Origin: Halomonas korlensis
GTDB taxonomy: Bacteria > Pseudomonadota > Gammaproteobacteria > Pseudomonadales > Halomonadaceae
Assembly (NCBI RefSeq): GCF_900116705.1
Contig: NZ_FPBP01000006.1
Coordinates: 62,001-126,000 of the forward strand
Direction: 5' to 3'
DNA: 64,000 nt
The position numbers and the translations under genes were made by a program. This document shows positions 56,937-64,000 of this stretch, piece by piece. The notes under the pieces are model-generated. The model saw only the letters and a program-made list of their open reading frames with translations. It was not told the origin of the DNA and searched no databases. The stretch's first letter is position 1. Each line of letters starts with the position of its first letter.

Positions 56937-57038
56937 GATTCAAAATCCGCCGCTGGAGACAGTGTGTCGGTTCGAGTCCGACCGCCGGCACCATTAAAAA
57001 TCAAGCTCTTAGCGGTTCCTTCCAAGCTTGATTCCTTG
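56937..57038. repeat. 102-bp direct repeat, copy 2
   Basis: Second copy of the tRNA-Leu 3' half and adjacent 45 bases, one mismatch from copy 1. It lacks the 5' half of the tRNA, so it is not a functional gene. It marks the right end of the element. Confidence 0.95.
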
Positions 57039-57116
57039 TGATGAACCTTCTAGGGGTGTTTCCTATCTGGTGAAACTGGACTGATGGCGCGGGCCGGAGG
57101 GTTCGGTGCTATCGGG

Positions 57117-57929
57117 TCAGTCTATGGTGGTGTCCCGGAAAGCGGCATTGATCAGGCAGTAAAGGCCGTAGCTGAATAGCCCCAGGGCGACTGCACCCAG
57201 TAACCAGGGGCCAAAGGGTTGTGCGGCAAGTACGTTCAGGGCGCCACCCAATCCTTCCGCCTGATTGGGGTCGGCATGCCAGGCCGCAAGGCATAGCAAC
57301 CCGCCGATGATTTGAAAGACCAGACCGCGTGCCGTTAACCCCCAGCGGGTGACGACTTCCGCCAGGCGTCGTAATGTCGTGCTCATATCCTTGCGATACC
57401 AGTTGTCGAGATAGCTGCGCTTGTAGGCACGCACAAATTGCCGGAACCCGACGCCGATCAGCACGAGCCCGACAAGGGCGATGAGATAGATGCCTCCCTG
57501 ATGCCCCATCAACTGCGCGGTACGATCCTCTGGTGAGCTGTTGCCGGAGGACATCGCCAGGCTACTCAGCAGGTCGACACAATAGACCCCAAGGCTTGCG
57601 TGCGTCAGGCTGCTGACCAAAAAGGCCAGGCGCGACACGATACCCTTGAGCCCCGCACCGAGATTTTCGGTATCCATCAATGCCTGGAGCAGACGCCACA
57701 AGGCATAGGCGAACAGGCCTACTCCCAACAAACCCAGCATGATATCGCCGAAAGGTTTCGTGATGAGCTGATTGATGGCCCCTTTCGAACCGACATTGTC
57801 GCCACCCAGACCCATGGCGGCCATGAAGGCGAATCCTCCGATCAATAGATAGACGACGCCCTTGGCCACGTAACCCGCCCGCGCCGCCAAGCTAACGCCT
57901 TGTCGCAGTGAGGCTATGGGTCTTGTCAT
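57117..57929 (-). CDS. DUF1206 family membrane protein
   Basis: A 270-residue integral membrane protein with six helices arranged as three repeats of about 85 residues, each with ARxGYxxxGxVYLLIG-like starts (AARAGYVAKGVVYLLIGGFAF, LTHASLGVYCVDLLS, LTARGLVFQIIGGLL). DUF1206 has no settled function. It is the first conserved gene after the right end of the element. Confidence 0.88.
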   Translation of the reverse strand: MTRPIASLRQGVSLAARAGYVAKGVVYLLIGGFAFMAAMGLGGDNVGSKGAINQLITKPFGDIMLGLLGVGLFAYALWRLLQALMDTENLGAGLKGIVSRLAFLVSSLTHASLGVYCVDLLSSLAMSSGNSSPEDRTAQLMGHQGGIYLIALVGLVLIGVGFRQFVRAYKRSYLDNWYRKDMSTTLRRLAEVVTRWGLTARGLVFQIIGGLLCLAAWHADPNQAEGLGGALNVLAAQPFGPWLLGAVALGLFSYGLYCLINAAFRDTTID

Positions 57930-57948
57930 GCGTTTTCCTTTATGTTGA

Positions 57949-58563
57949 TCAGGCCAAGCTGGTCACCACGACTGCCAGGGTGCCGCCTGTCAACATATAA
58001 GCGAACAGCGCCATTAACCCATCATCGGCGAGCAGGGCGAGGCCGAACAGGGTCAGCGCCAGGCCGGCGCCGTTGGCGGTGAAGGGCACGAACTCCATGG
58101 GGGGCATGGCCATGGCGATCAGCAGACAGGTCAGCGCCACGGGCAGGTGGGCCGGCGGGCGCGTCAATCGCGAGAGCCGCGGCTTGAGCAGGCGGTCGAC
58201 CCAGCTCGCCGGACGCTTCATCCACCCCATGGCTTTTTGAAAGCGCTCCCGCGATACCTGGCGCGTCAGTAGCCAGCGGGGAAACCAGACGTGCTTGCGT
58301 CCGGCGAGCAGTTGACCGGCTGACAGCACCACTAGAGTGGCCATCAGCGTGGGCACGCCGGGAAGATCGCCAATCAGCGGGGCCAGGGTAATCAGCCCTG
58401 CGATCAGCAGGAACGGTGCGAAGGAGCGCTGGCCGACGCTATCGAGGATGGCCTCCAGGCTTACCCTTTCCTCGCCTTCCCCGGCATGCTGTATCTGTTC
58501 GAGCAGGGCCGTCAGATCGGTAGGCGGGACTTCCGGCTCCATCCCGGGAGAGTCATCGACCAT
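57949..58563 (-). CDS. exoD: ExoD-like exopolysaccharide synthesis protein
   Basis: A 204-residue membrane protein of the ExoD family. The cytoplasmic start (DLTALLEQIQHAGEGEERVSLEAILDSVGQRSFAPFLLIAGLI) is typical, with three or four membrane helices after it. GGAGGTCGA precedes the ATG at 58563, inside the end of the preceding gene. Gene symbol by family only; no polysaccharide genes adjoin. Confidence 0.8.
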   Translation of the reverse strand: MVDDSPGMEPEVPPTDLTALLEQIQHAGEGEERVSLEAILDSVGQRSFAPFLLIAGLITLAPLIGDLPGVPTLMATLVVLSAGQLLAGRKHVWFPRWLLTRQVSRERFQKAMGWMKRPASWVDRLLKPRLSRLTRPPAHLPVALTCLLIAMAMPPMEFVPFTANGAGLALTLFGLALLADDGLMALFAYMLTGGTLAVVVTSLA

Positions 58564-58708
58564 TCGACCTCCGAGTGAAAAAGAGGATGCCGCCAAGCAG
58601 CATCAGCGCCGGGCCCACGAAGCCGACGGGACTGGCGCCCTGCCAACCAATAATGATCAGCAGTATGCCGAGGAATTCCAGGGCGAGGGCGAAGGTCCGA
58701 ACCGTCAT
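58553..58708 (-). CDS. Small two-helix membrane protein (51 residues)
   Basis: MTVRTFALALEFLGILLIIIGWQG with two hydrophobic helices and the tail FFTRRSNGR. It overlaps the ExoD start by 11 bases and the GGAGG of ExoD lies within it, so the two are coupled. A longer frame to 58882 has no membrane homologue-like start; I take the ATG at 58708, though the ribosome binding site is weak. Unknown function. Confidence 0.55.
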   Translation of the reverse strand: MTVRTFALALEFLGILLIIIGWQGASPVGFVGPALMLLGGILFFTRRSNGR

Positions 58709-58818
58709 GGCAGCGTCTCTGTCAAGGTTTGCCGCATAGTGTAGCGTCATGCGCAAGCGGGCTGCAGCCCTGCGGGGCTGTCGCCTTGTCTGGGGATGGC
58801 GTAAGGTAGTGGTAACAT

Positions 58819-58853
58819 AGTCCTTTGCCCGTTCACGGGCGGAGGGCTTTTTT
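58819..58853 (+). terminator. rnk: Intrinsic terminator in the leader of rnk
   Basis: AGTCCTTTGCCCG, loop TTCA and CGGGCGGAGGGCT pair over 13 positions (several G-T), followed at once by six T. It lies 54 bases before the rnk ATG with no plus-strand gene upstream. GGTAAC (58811) and GTTACC (58858) could pair across it, an alternative fold that would lengthen the stem. See findings. Confidence 0.7.
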
Positions 58854-58906
58854 CGTTGGTTACCCCGAAAGCGTGAAATCATCGTTGACGATGTTCAGGA
58901 GGTTCC

Positions 58907-59320
58907 ATGGCAACGCGCCCCACCATCATTATCAACCGACTCGATGCCGATCGGTTGCAACGGCTCATTGACGAGGCCGACGACAAGGACCAGGCAGTGG
59001 CCCGCTCGCTGGAAGAGGAGCTGGCGCGCGGCGAAGTGATTGATCCGGAGCAGATCCCTGCAGACGTGGTGAGCATGTGCAGTCAGGTGCAGTTCACCGA
59101 CCTGGAGCGTGACCGGCAGATCATTCGTACGCTGGTCTATCCCCATGCACTGGCCACCACCGAGGACGGTATCTCCGTGATGGCGCCCGTGGGCGCGGCC
59201 TTGCTCGGCCTGCGCATCGGCGACACCATCGACTGGCCGCTGCCTGGCGGGCGTGAGGTGCGGCTACGCATCGATGCCATTCTCTGGCAGCCCGAGCGGG
59301 AAGGGCAGTTCCACCGCTGA
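58907..59320 (+). CDS. rnk: Regulator of nucleoside diphosphate kinase Rnk
   Basis: A 137-residue GreA-like protein (E. coli 136) that binds RNA polymerase and influences nucleoside triphosphate pools. N-terminal TIIINRLDADRLQRLIDEA, coiled-coil-like helices, and the C-terminal GreA/B fold segment VMAPVGAALLGLRIGDTIDWPLPGG. AGGAGG lies close to the ATG. It is divergent from the small membrane gene and preceded by a terminator hairpin. LysE exporter follows 34 bases later. Confidence 0.93.
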   Translation: MATRPTIIINRLDADRLQRLIDEADDKDQAVARSLEEELARGEVIDPEQIPADVVSMCSQVQFTDLERDRQIIRTLVYPHALATTEDGISVMAPVGAALLGLRIGDTIDWPLPGGREVRLRIDAILWQPEREGQFHR

Positions 59321-59354
59321 GTCTTTACCAACCTCGACGTCTGGAGCTGCCTGC

Positions 59355-59990
59355 ATGCCCCTCTCGCTCTGGCTGTCGCTGGCCATGATCTGCGCCCTGG
59401 GCGCCATGTCGCCGGGACCGAGCCTGGCACTGGTGCTGCGTCACACCTTGGGTGGTGGTCGAGCGCCGGGCGTCACGGCGGCGCTGTCTCATGCGCTGGG
59501 CGTGGGCTTTTATGCCCTGCTCACCGTCTGGGGGCTGGGGGCGATGATCGTGCGCCTGCCCGGGGTATTTCAGGTCATCACCTGGCTCGGTGCCGCTTAC
59601 CTGGCATGGCTGGGCATCAAAGCGCTGCGCGCCGGGCGAGCCGGTGCCTTCGCGGCGACGACGCTGACCACCACCCGACGCCAGGCGGCGCGTGAGGGCA
59701 TGCTGGTGGCGCTGGGCAATCCCAAATTGATCCTGTTCTTCGTGGCCTTGCTCAGCCAGTTCGTGACGCCGGACATGCGTATGTCGGACCGGGCGATCAT
59801 CGTGCTGACGGCGATGGTCATCGACGGCGGCTGGTACGTGCTGGTGGCGCTGAGTCTTTCCCACTCGCGGGTGTTGCCGTGGCTGCAGGCCCGGGCGCAC
59901 TGGATCAATCGCATTACTGGCGTGCTGCTGCTGGCGCTGGCCACGCGGGTGATGATCGGCCCCCTGACCGGCCAGGAACTGGTTGGGTGA
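59355..59990 (+). CDS. LysE/RhtB family amino-acid exporter
   Basis: A 211-residue inner-membrane exporter with six helices. MSPGPSLALVLRHTLGGGRAPGVTAALSHALGVG near the start is the LysE/RhtB signature. The substrate cannot be read. GGAG lies nine bases before the ATG at 59355. Located 34 bases downstream of rnk. Confidence 0.9.
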   Translation: MPLSLWLSLAMICALGAMSPGPSLALVLRHTLGGGRAPGVTAALSHALGVGFYALLTVWGLGAMIVRLPGVFQVITWLGAAYLAWLGIKALRAGRAGAFAATTLTTTRRQAAREGMLVALGNPKLILFFVALLSQFVTPDMRMSDRAIIVLTAMVIDGGWYVLVALSLSHSRVLPWLQARAHWINRITGVLLLALATRVMIGPLTGQELVG

Positions 59991-60080
59991 TGATGTCGTC
60001 TAATTGATACAGAGATTGGCCATTGGCCACTCGTGCTGGTGCTATCCTCAAGGTGTCTTCTGTAGCGGAAATCGTGGTCG

Positions 60081-61304
60081 ATGCACGATCCATTACACAG
60101 AACGCGAGCGCTGGTGCTGGAGACCGACCTGGAAGTCGCCGCCGAGCTTTCCCTGCAACTCCGCGTGCTTGGTATGGAAAGCTGTCATTTCTACCAGGCC
60201 GCGGCCCTACTGGAAGAAGTCGCCCTCTATCCGCCGCCGCTGGTGATCATGACGCTCGAGTTCGGTGAGCAGGACGGCATCGCCTTGCTGCATCGGCTCG
60301 CCGAGGCCGATTACCGGGGCCGCGTGCTGCTGATCAGCGGGGTGGAGCGCAAGGTGTCGCAGATCGCCGAGCGGGTGGGTCAGACGCTGGGCTTGCAGAT
60401 GCTCGGTTCACTGGAAAAGCCCATGCGGCTGGCCGAGTTGCGCCAACGTCTCGGCCGGTGGCGTGCCGTCCGCGAGACGCCTCCCCGCCCCGAGACAGAG
60501 CCGGTAGTGAGCACGCAGGAGCTCGCAATAGCTCTCGCCGGCAATGAGCTGACGCTCTACTACCAGCCTCAGTACGAGCTCGCCAGCGACCGCCTGAGCG
60601 GCGTCGAGGCGCTGGTGCGCTGGGACCATCCGCGCCTGGGTCTGCTTGGCCCGGACAGCTTCCTGCCCCTGCTGACTCGTGCCCAGGGCAAGCGCCTCAC
60701 TCGCTACGTGCTGAAGCGTGCACTGGACGATGCCGAGCAGTGGCGTGAAGAAGGGGTTGTGCTGTCGCTGTCGGTCAACGTGACCGCCGACGACCTGACG
60801 AGCCCCGATTTGCTGGACATGGCACGCCACGCGGTGCCCGACAGCCCACAGCTGGTGGTGCTGGAAATCACCGAGAGTGCCGCGATGGAAGACGAACTAT
60901 TGGGCAGCGAAGTGGCGGCCCGGCTGCATCTTGGCGGGCTGGAAATGTCGGTGGACGATTTCGGCGTGGGCTTCTCGTCGCTGTCACGCTTGCAGGTGCT
61001 GCCGATCAGCGAGGTCAAGATCGACCGCAGTTTCGTCAGCCACTTGCATGAAAACCCCCAGGATTCGGCGATCGTCGAGGCAGTGGCGCTGCTCGGCCGG
61101 CGGCTGGGCATCCGCGTGGTGGCCGAGGGCATCGAGGAGCTGCGTATCCTGCCACTGCTGGAGCATTTCGGCTGCACGCACGTGCAGGGCTTCGGCCTGT
61201 CGCGACCGGTACCCGCGAACGCCATTCCCGCGCTGGCGCGGTATCAGTTGCCGATTCGCTCGAGGATGGCGGCAAGCGGCGCGTCGCTCGGCAATATGCC
61301 GTAG
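60081..61304 (+). CDS. EAL phosphodiesterase with degenerate receiver domain
   Basis: A 407-residue cyclic-di-GMP signalling protein. The N-terminal 130 residues have a receiver fold (acidic pocket Glu14, Asp16, and Lys in LEKPMRLAEL), but the phosphoacceptor position reads Thr58 (LVIMTLEFGEQDG), so it is a pseudo-receiver. The EAL domain from about residue 145 has the catalytic set: ALVRW (EAL form GVEALVRWDHP), NVT, EITES, DDFGVGF, K in EVKIDRS and AEGIE. It is probably an active c-di-GMP phosphodiesterase not driven by phosphotransfer at the usual Asp. It overlaps the convergent acyl-CoA dehydrogenase by 61 bases. Confidence 0.9.
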   Translation: MHDPLHRTRALVLETDLEVAAELSLQLRVLGMESCHFYQAAALLEEVALYPPPLVIMTLEFGEQDGIALLHRLAEADYRGRVLLISGVERKVSQIAERVGQTLGLQMLGSLEKPMRLAELRQRLGRWRAVRETPPRPETEPVVSTQELAIALAGNELTLYYQPQYELASDRLSGVEALVRWDHPRLGLLGPDSFLPLLTRAQGKRLTRYVLKRALDDAEQWREEGVVLSLSVNVTADDLTSPDLLDMARHAVPDSPQLVVLEITESAAMEDELLGSEVAARLHLGGLEMSVDDFGVGFSSLSRLQVLPISEVKIDRSFVSHLHENPQDSAIVEAVALLGRRLGIRVVAEGIEELRILPLLEHFGCTHVQGFGLSRPVPANAIPALARYQLPIRSRMAASGASLGNMP

Positions 61305-62896
61305 GCCGGACTCGCCTCGCTGCCGAGACGGGCGCGACAGAAGGTCTCGGCGACGGCATTCGGCGCGTGGTGTAACAGCAGCGCGGCCTGGGTACACTGC
61401 GCCAGGCGCTGAGCCAACCAGCGGGCGCGCGGTTCGAGGTCTTCCACTGGCTGGCCGAATTCGCGCTCCAGTTCATTGAGTGCGGCATCGAAATTCGCCT
61501 GTTGCCCCCGCGCCTTCCCCAGCAGCTGGCGCAGGGCGTCGAGCGCCTCGGGGTGACGCGCAAGCACCCGCAGCACATCCAGGCAGATCACGTTGCCCGA
61601 GCCTTCCCAGATCGAGTTGACCGGCGCTTCGCGGTAAAGACGCGCCAAAGGCAGCTCCTCGACATAGCCGATTCCGCCCAGGCACTCCATGGCCTCGGCC
61701 ATGAAGCCCGGCCCGCGCTTGTTGTGCCAGTATTTGGCCAGCGCCGGCAGTAGCCTGGCCAGCGCGGCTTCGTCCTGCTCGCCACGGGCCGCGGCGTCGA
61801 AGGCGCGCGCGGTACGCATCACCAGCGCCAGGCCGGCTTCTACTTCCAGCGCCAGGTCGGCGATTACCCCGCGCATCAGTGGCTGGTCGGCCAGCGGTCG
61901 GCCGAAGGCGTGGCGCTGGCGGGCATGGCGCCATACCTCGTCCAGTGCCTGACGCATCATGCCCACCGGGGCGGTGGCGGTATCCAGGCGCGTCTGCTGG
62001 ACCATTTCGAGCAGGGTGGCGATGCCGCGGCCCGGCTCGCCGATCGGTTCCGCCCAGGCGCCGCGATATTCGATCTCCGCCGAGGCATTGGCACGATTGC
62101 CGCACTTGTCCTTTAGGCGTTGCAGTTCGATGGGGTTGCGCTGGCCATCCGGCGTGAAGCGCGGGACCAGAAAACAGCCAAGTCCGGCATCGCTCCGGGC
62201 AAGCGTCAGGAAAGCATCGGACATCGGCGCGCTGCAGAACCACTTGTGGCCGATGAGTCGCCAGCCGTCGCTGTCCGGTTCGGCACGCGTGCTGATGGCC
62301 CGCAGATCGCTGCCGCCCTGCTTCTCGGTCATCGCCATGCCGAAGGTCAGGCCGCTCTTGTCGCTGGCGGGAATTGCGCGGGGGTCATAGTCCCAGGCCA
62401 GCAGCCCTGGCGCCCAGCGGGCATGCACGACGGTCGAATGGCGAAGCACCGGCATGGCAGCGTGGGTCATGGTGATCGGGCAGCAGAAGCCCGGTTCGGC
62501 CTGGGTGAGCAGGTAGAGCGCGGCGACGTGGGCCTGGTGGCCGCCGCAGCCCTCTTCCTGCCAGGCCACGGCGTGCCAGCCATGGTCGATGGCCAGGTGC
62601 ATCAGCTCATGGTAGGCGGGGTGATAGCTCACTTCGTCGAGTCGCCGGCCATAAGCGTCGAAGGCCCTCAGCACCGGCGGGTGGCGGTCGGCTGCCTGGC
62701 CAAGTTCGCGCACGCGGGCGCTGCCGGCCTCCTCGCCGAGGGCGGCGAGTCGCTGGGCGACCCACTGCGGGGCGTCGCGGGCGAGCGCTTCCTGCAGGGG
62801 CAGGTCCGCTGCCAGCAGGTCGCGGTCGCCGCTGACATCGGGCTGGTTATCCACCTCATGCGTGCCCTGGCGTGAGCGGGGCGCCTGGTCGGCCAT
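61244..62896 (-). CDS. aidB: AidB-like acyl-CoA dehydrogenase
   Basis: A 550-residue flavoprotein (E. coli AidB 541) with the AidB-type N-terminal region (YHPAYHELMHLAIDHGWHAVAWQ) and the acyl-CoA dehydrogenase core (FGMAMTEKQGGSDLR, LIGHKWFCSAPMSDAFLTLA, CLGGIGYVEELPLARLYREAPVNSIWEGSGNVICLDVLR). AidB is induced by alkylation damage in E. coli. Its 3' end overlaps the EAL gene on the other strand by 61 bases. Divergent from the Nudix gene across a 173-base gap. Confidence 0.9.
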   Translation of the reverse strand: MADQAPRSRQGTHEVDNQPDVSGDRDLLAADLPLQEALARDAPQWVAQRLAALGEEAGSARVRELGQAADRHPPVLRAFDAYGRRLDEVSYHPAYHELMHLAIDHGWHAVAWQEEGCGGHQAHVAALYLLTQAEPGFCCPITMTHAAMPVLRHSTVVHARWAPGLLAWDYDPRAIPASDKSGLTFGMAMTEKQGGSDLRAISTRAEPDSDGWRLIGHKWFCSAPMSDAFLTLARSDAGLGCFLVPRFTPDGQRNPIELQRLKDKCGNRANASAEIEYRGAWAEPIGEPGRGIATLLEMVQQTRLDTATAPVGMMRQALDEVWRHARQRHAFGRPLADQPLMRGVIADLALEVEAGLALVMRTARAFDAAARGEQDEAALARLLPALAKYWHNKRGPGFMAEAMECLGGIGYVEELPLARLYREAPVNSIWEGSGNVICLDVLRVLARHPEALDALRQLLGKARGQQANFDAALNELEREFGQPVEDLEPRARWLAQRLAQCTQAALLLHHAPNAVAETFCRARLGSEASPAYGILPSDAPLAAILERIGN

Positions 62897-63069
62897 GGGG
62901 AAACCTCCGACGGTGGTGCGCTTGTCTGAGCATGGTCGGCGCTATCCCAACGGTCAACGTAGCCAGCGGTCAACGTGGCAAACCAACGTGGAGAGCGGGG
63001 CAGGAGACGCACTAGGTGACGTGCCAGGCGCGACTGGTTAGGCTGAAGGCCTTTTACCGGGAGGCTCTC

Positions 63070-63618
63070 ATGACCGCCGACATCTCCTTGCCCGCGTCGC
63101 TGCCGCGCCCGCATATCGCCGATGAACGCATCCAGCTGGTGGACGCGCGCAATCGCCCCTGCGGCAGCGCCATGCGGGCGACGATGCGGCGTTTTCGGTG
63201 CTGGCATCGCGCCACCTATATCGTGGTGCGCAACCGGCGGGGCGAGCTCTGTGTGCAGCGACGCACCTTGACCAAGGAAGTCTTCCCCGGTGGCCTCGAT
63301 CTGGCTGCTGGTGGCGTGGTGGGGGCTGGCGAAGCGGTGCACGTGGCGGCGCGCCGCGAGCTTGCCGAGGAGCTCGGCGTCAACCATGCCCCGCTGCGCC
63401 ACGTGCTGGAATTCGTGCATGCCGAGGGCGGCCATCACATCTTCGGCAGCGTCTTTGTGGTCGAGCATGACGGGCCGCTCGTACTGCAGGCGGAAGAGGT
63501 GGCCGAGGCCTTCTGGCTGTCGCCGGAAGACGCCCTGGCGCTTGAAGGCGTGACGCCGGATACCCGCCAGGCCGTGATGGCGCTGGACGAGACCGGCGCT
63601 CTCGCGGTGGCGCCATGA
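63070..63618 (+). CDS. Nudix hydrolase (YfcD-like)
   Basis: A 182-residue hydrolase of nucleoside diphosphate-linked compounds. The Nudix box [24 protein letters not shown] fits GX5EX7REUXEEXGU. N-terminal [34 protein letters not shown] and [18 protein letters not shown] resemble YfcD and the IPP isomerase-like group. ATG at 63070 follows GGGAGGCTCTC. Its stop overlaps the start of the next gene (ATGA). Confidence 0.88.
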   Translation: MTADISLPASLPRPHIADERIQLVDARNRPCGSAMRATMRRFRCWHRATYIVVRNRRGELCVQRRTLTKEVFPGGLDLAAGGVVGAGEAVHVAARRELAEELGVNHAPLRHVLEFVHAEGGHHIFGSVFVVEHDGPLVLQAEEVAEAFWLSPEDALALEGVTPDTRQAVMALDETGALAVAP

Positions 63619-64000
63619 ATCGCCAGGCGAAGGGGGAGAGCACGTTGCGGCAGCAGAGCAGGGCGCGAGATGAGGATCCAGCACGGCTCGAGAGTCTGGC
63701 ACCAGTAGTGGCCGCGCTCGAGGCGGTGGTGCTCGGCAAGCCGCATGAAGTACGCCTGGCGCTGTGCTGCCTGCTGTGTCGCGGGCATCTGTTGATCGAG
63801 GACCTGCCGGGACTCGGCAAGACCACGCTGGCCCAGGCGCTGGCGAGAGTCACCGGGCTGGACATGCAGCGCCTGCAGTTCACCAGCGACCTCCTGCCCG
63901 CCGACGTGCTGGGCGTTTCAGTGTTCGATCCCCGCGAGGTGTGCTTCCGCTTTCATCCCGGGCCGGTCTTCCACGGCTTGGTGCTGGCCGACGAGATCAA
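63615..64000 (+). CDS. MoxR family AAA ATPase, N-terminal part (cut by window end)
   Basis: The first 128 codons are present. The motif [19 protein letters not shown] (Walker A, Lys69), [37 protein letters not shown] (Walker B start) is the MoxR signature. MoxR proteins act as chaperones with DUF58 and von Willebrand A proteins, which would be expected after the window end. The start overlaps the Nudix stop by four bases, so they are coupled. Confidence 0.88.
   Translation, partial: MNRQAKGESTLRQQSRARDEDPARLESLAPVVAALEAVVLGKPHEVRLALCCLLCRGHLLIEDLPGLGKTTLAQALARVTGLDMQRLQFTSDLLPADVLGVSVFDPREVCFRFHPGPVFHGLVLADEI

Larger units (their letters stand above)
55442..57038. mobile_element. Integrated element bounded by tRNA-Leu repeats (no integrase seen)
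   Basis: The unit length is 1,495 bases. Its content is clearly more AT-rich than the flanks and holds three short genes with no known partner. Direct repeats of the tRNA 3' half at both ends indicate site-specific insertion. There is no recombinase, so it may depend on an enzyme in trans or be the remnant of a larger island. Confidence 0.6.

Noticed and set aside
56803-56994. Minus-strand open frame across the second repeat ([13 protein letters not shown])
   Set aside because: It is the same kind of antisense-tRNA frame with a common spurious N-terminus and no independent support.

Overview
The window is a dense, high-GC chromosomal segment from a gammaproteobacterium. Gene content and order point to a Halomonas-type member of the Halomonadaceae. 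The strongest organism clue is the conserved block der-bamB-yfgM-hisS-ispG-rodZ-pilW-rlmN-ndk-isc-cysE-trmJ-suhB-secFD-yajC-tgt-queA (about 32.4 to 55.3 kb), which has the same order as in Pseudomonas. Trk potassium uptake genes, an SirB-free iron store (bfd/bfr), AceK and a type IV pilus factor fit the same picture. The organism assignment is an inference from synteny and protein style, not from a database search. Layout. 0-5.5 kb: end of lptG, an RDD membrane protein, iron storage genes bfd and bfr behind a Fur-like box, tcdA, truC, a dkgB-like reductase with an apparent frameshift at its start, and a peroxiredoxin. 5.6-13.6 kb: accessory-looking genes (a two-TM hypothetical, two exported alpha/beta hydrolases, a cation diffusion facilitator, aceK, a STAS-like protein, an exported HExxH protein). 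13.8-22.2 kb: a zinc-site-less sirtuin, a DTW tRNA modification enzyme, a large unrecognised protein with a possible Cys-His-Asn/Asp site, a TraB protein, trkH-trkA, and dodecin. 22.2-31.4 kb: two translation and biosynthesis clusters, def-fmt-rsmB on the minus strand and lysM-dprA-tsaC-hemF-aroE on the plus strand, then a M48 lipoprotein protease. 31.5-55.3 kb: a DUF815 ATPase and the conserved block named above. Within that block the isc locus has only iscR, iscS and iscA; iscU, hscB, hscA, fdx and iscX are absent. A CNNM gene and hmp lie between suhB and secF, and a decayed copy of the secF 3' end sits between CNNM and hmp. 55.4-57.0 kb: tRNA-Leu(CAA) followed by a 1.4 kb AT-rich segment bounded by a 102-bp direct repeat that contains the 3' half of the tRNA, the typical footprint of an integrated element but without an integrase. 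57.1-64.0 kb: DUF1206, ExoD-like, a small membrane protein, rnk with a terminator in its leader, a LysE exporter, a degenerate-receiver EAL protein, an AidB-like dehydrogenase, a Nudix hydrolase and the start of a MoxR ATPase. The most interesting signals are the integrase-less tRNA-flanked element, a SuhB homologue whose catalytic metal ligands are lost although it keeps the suhB position, the reduced isc operon, the secF ghost beside hmp, and the unknown 655-residue protein.
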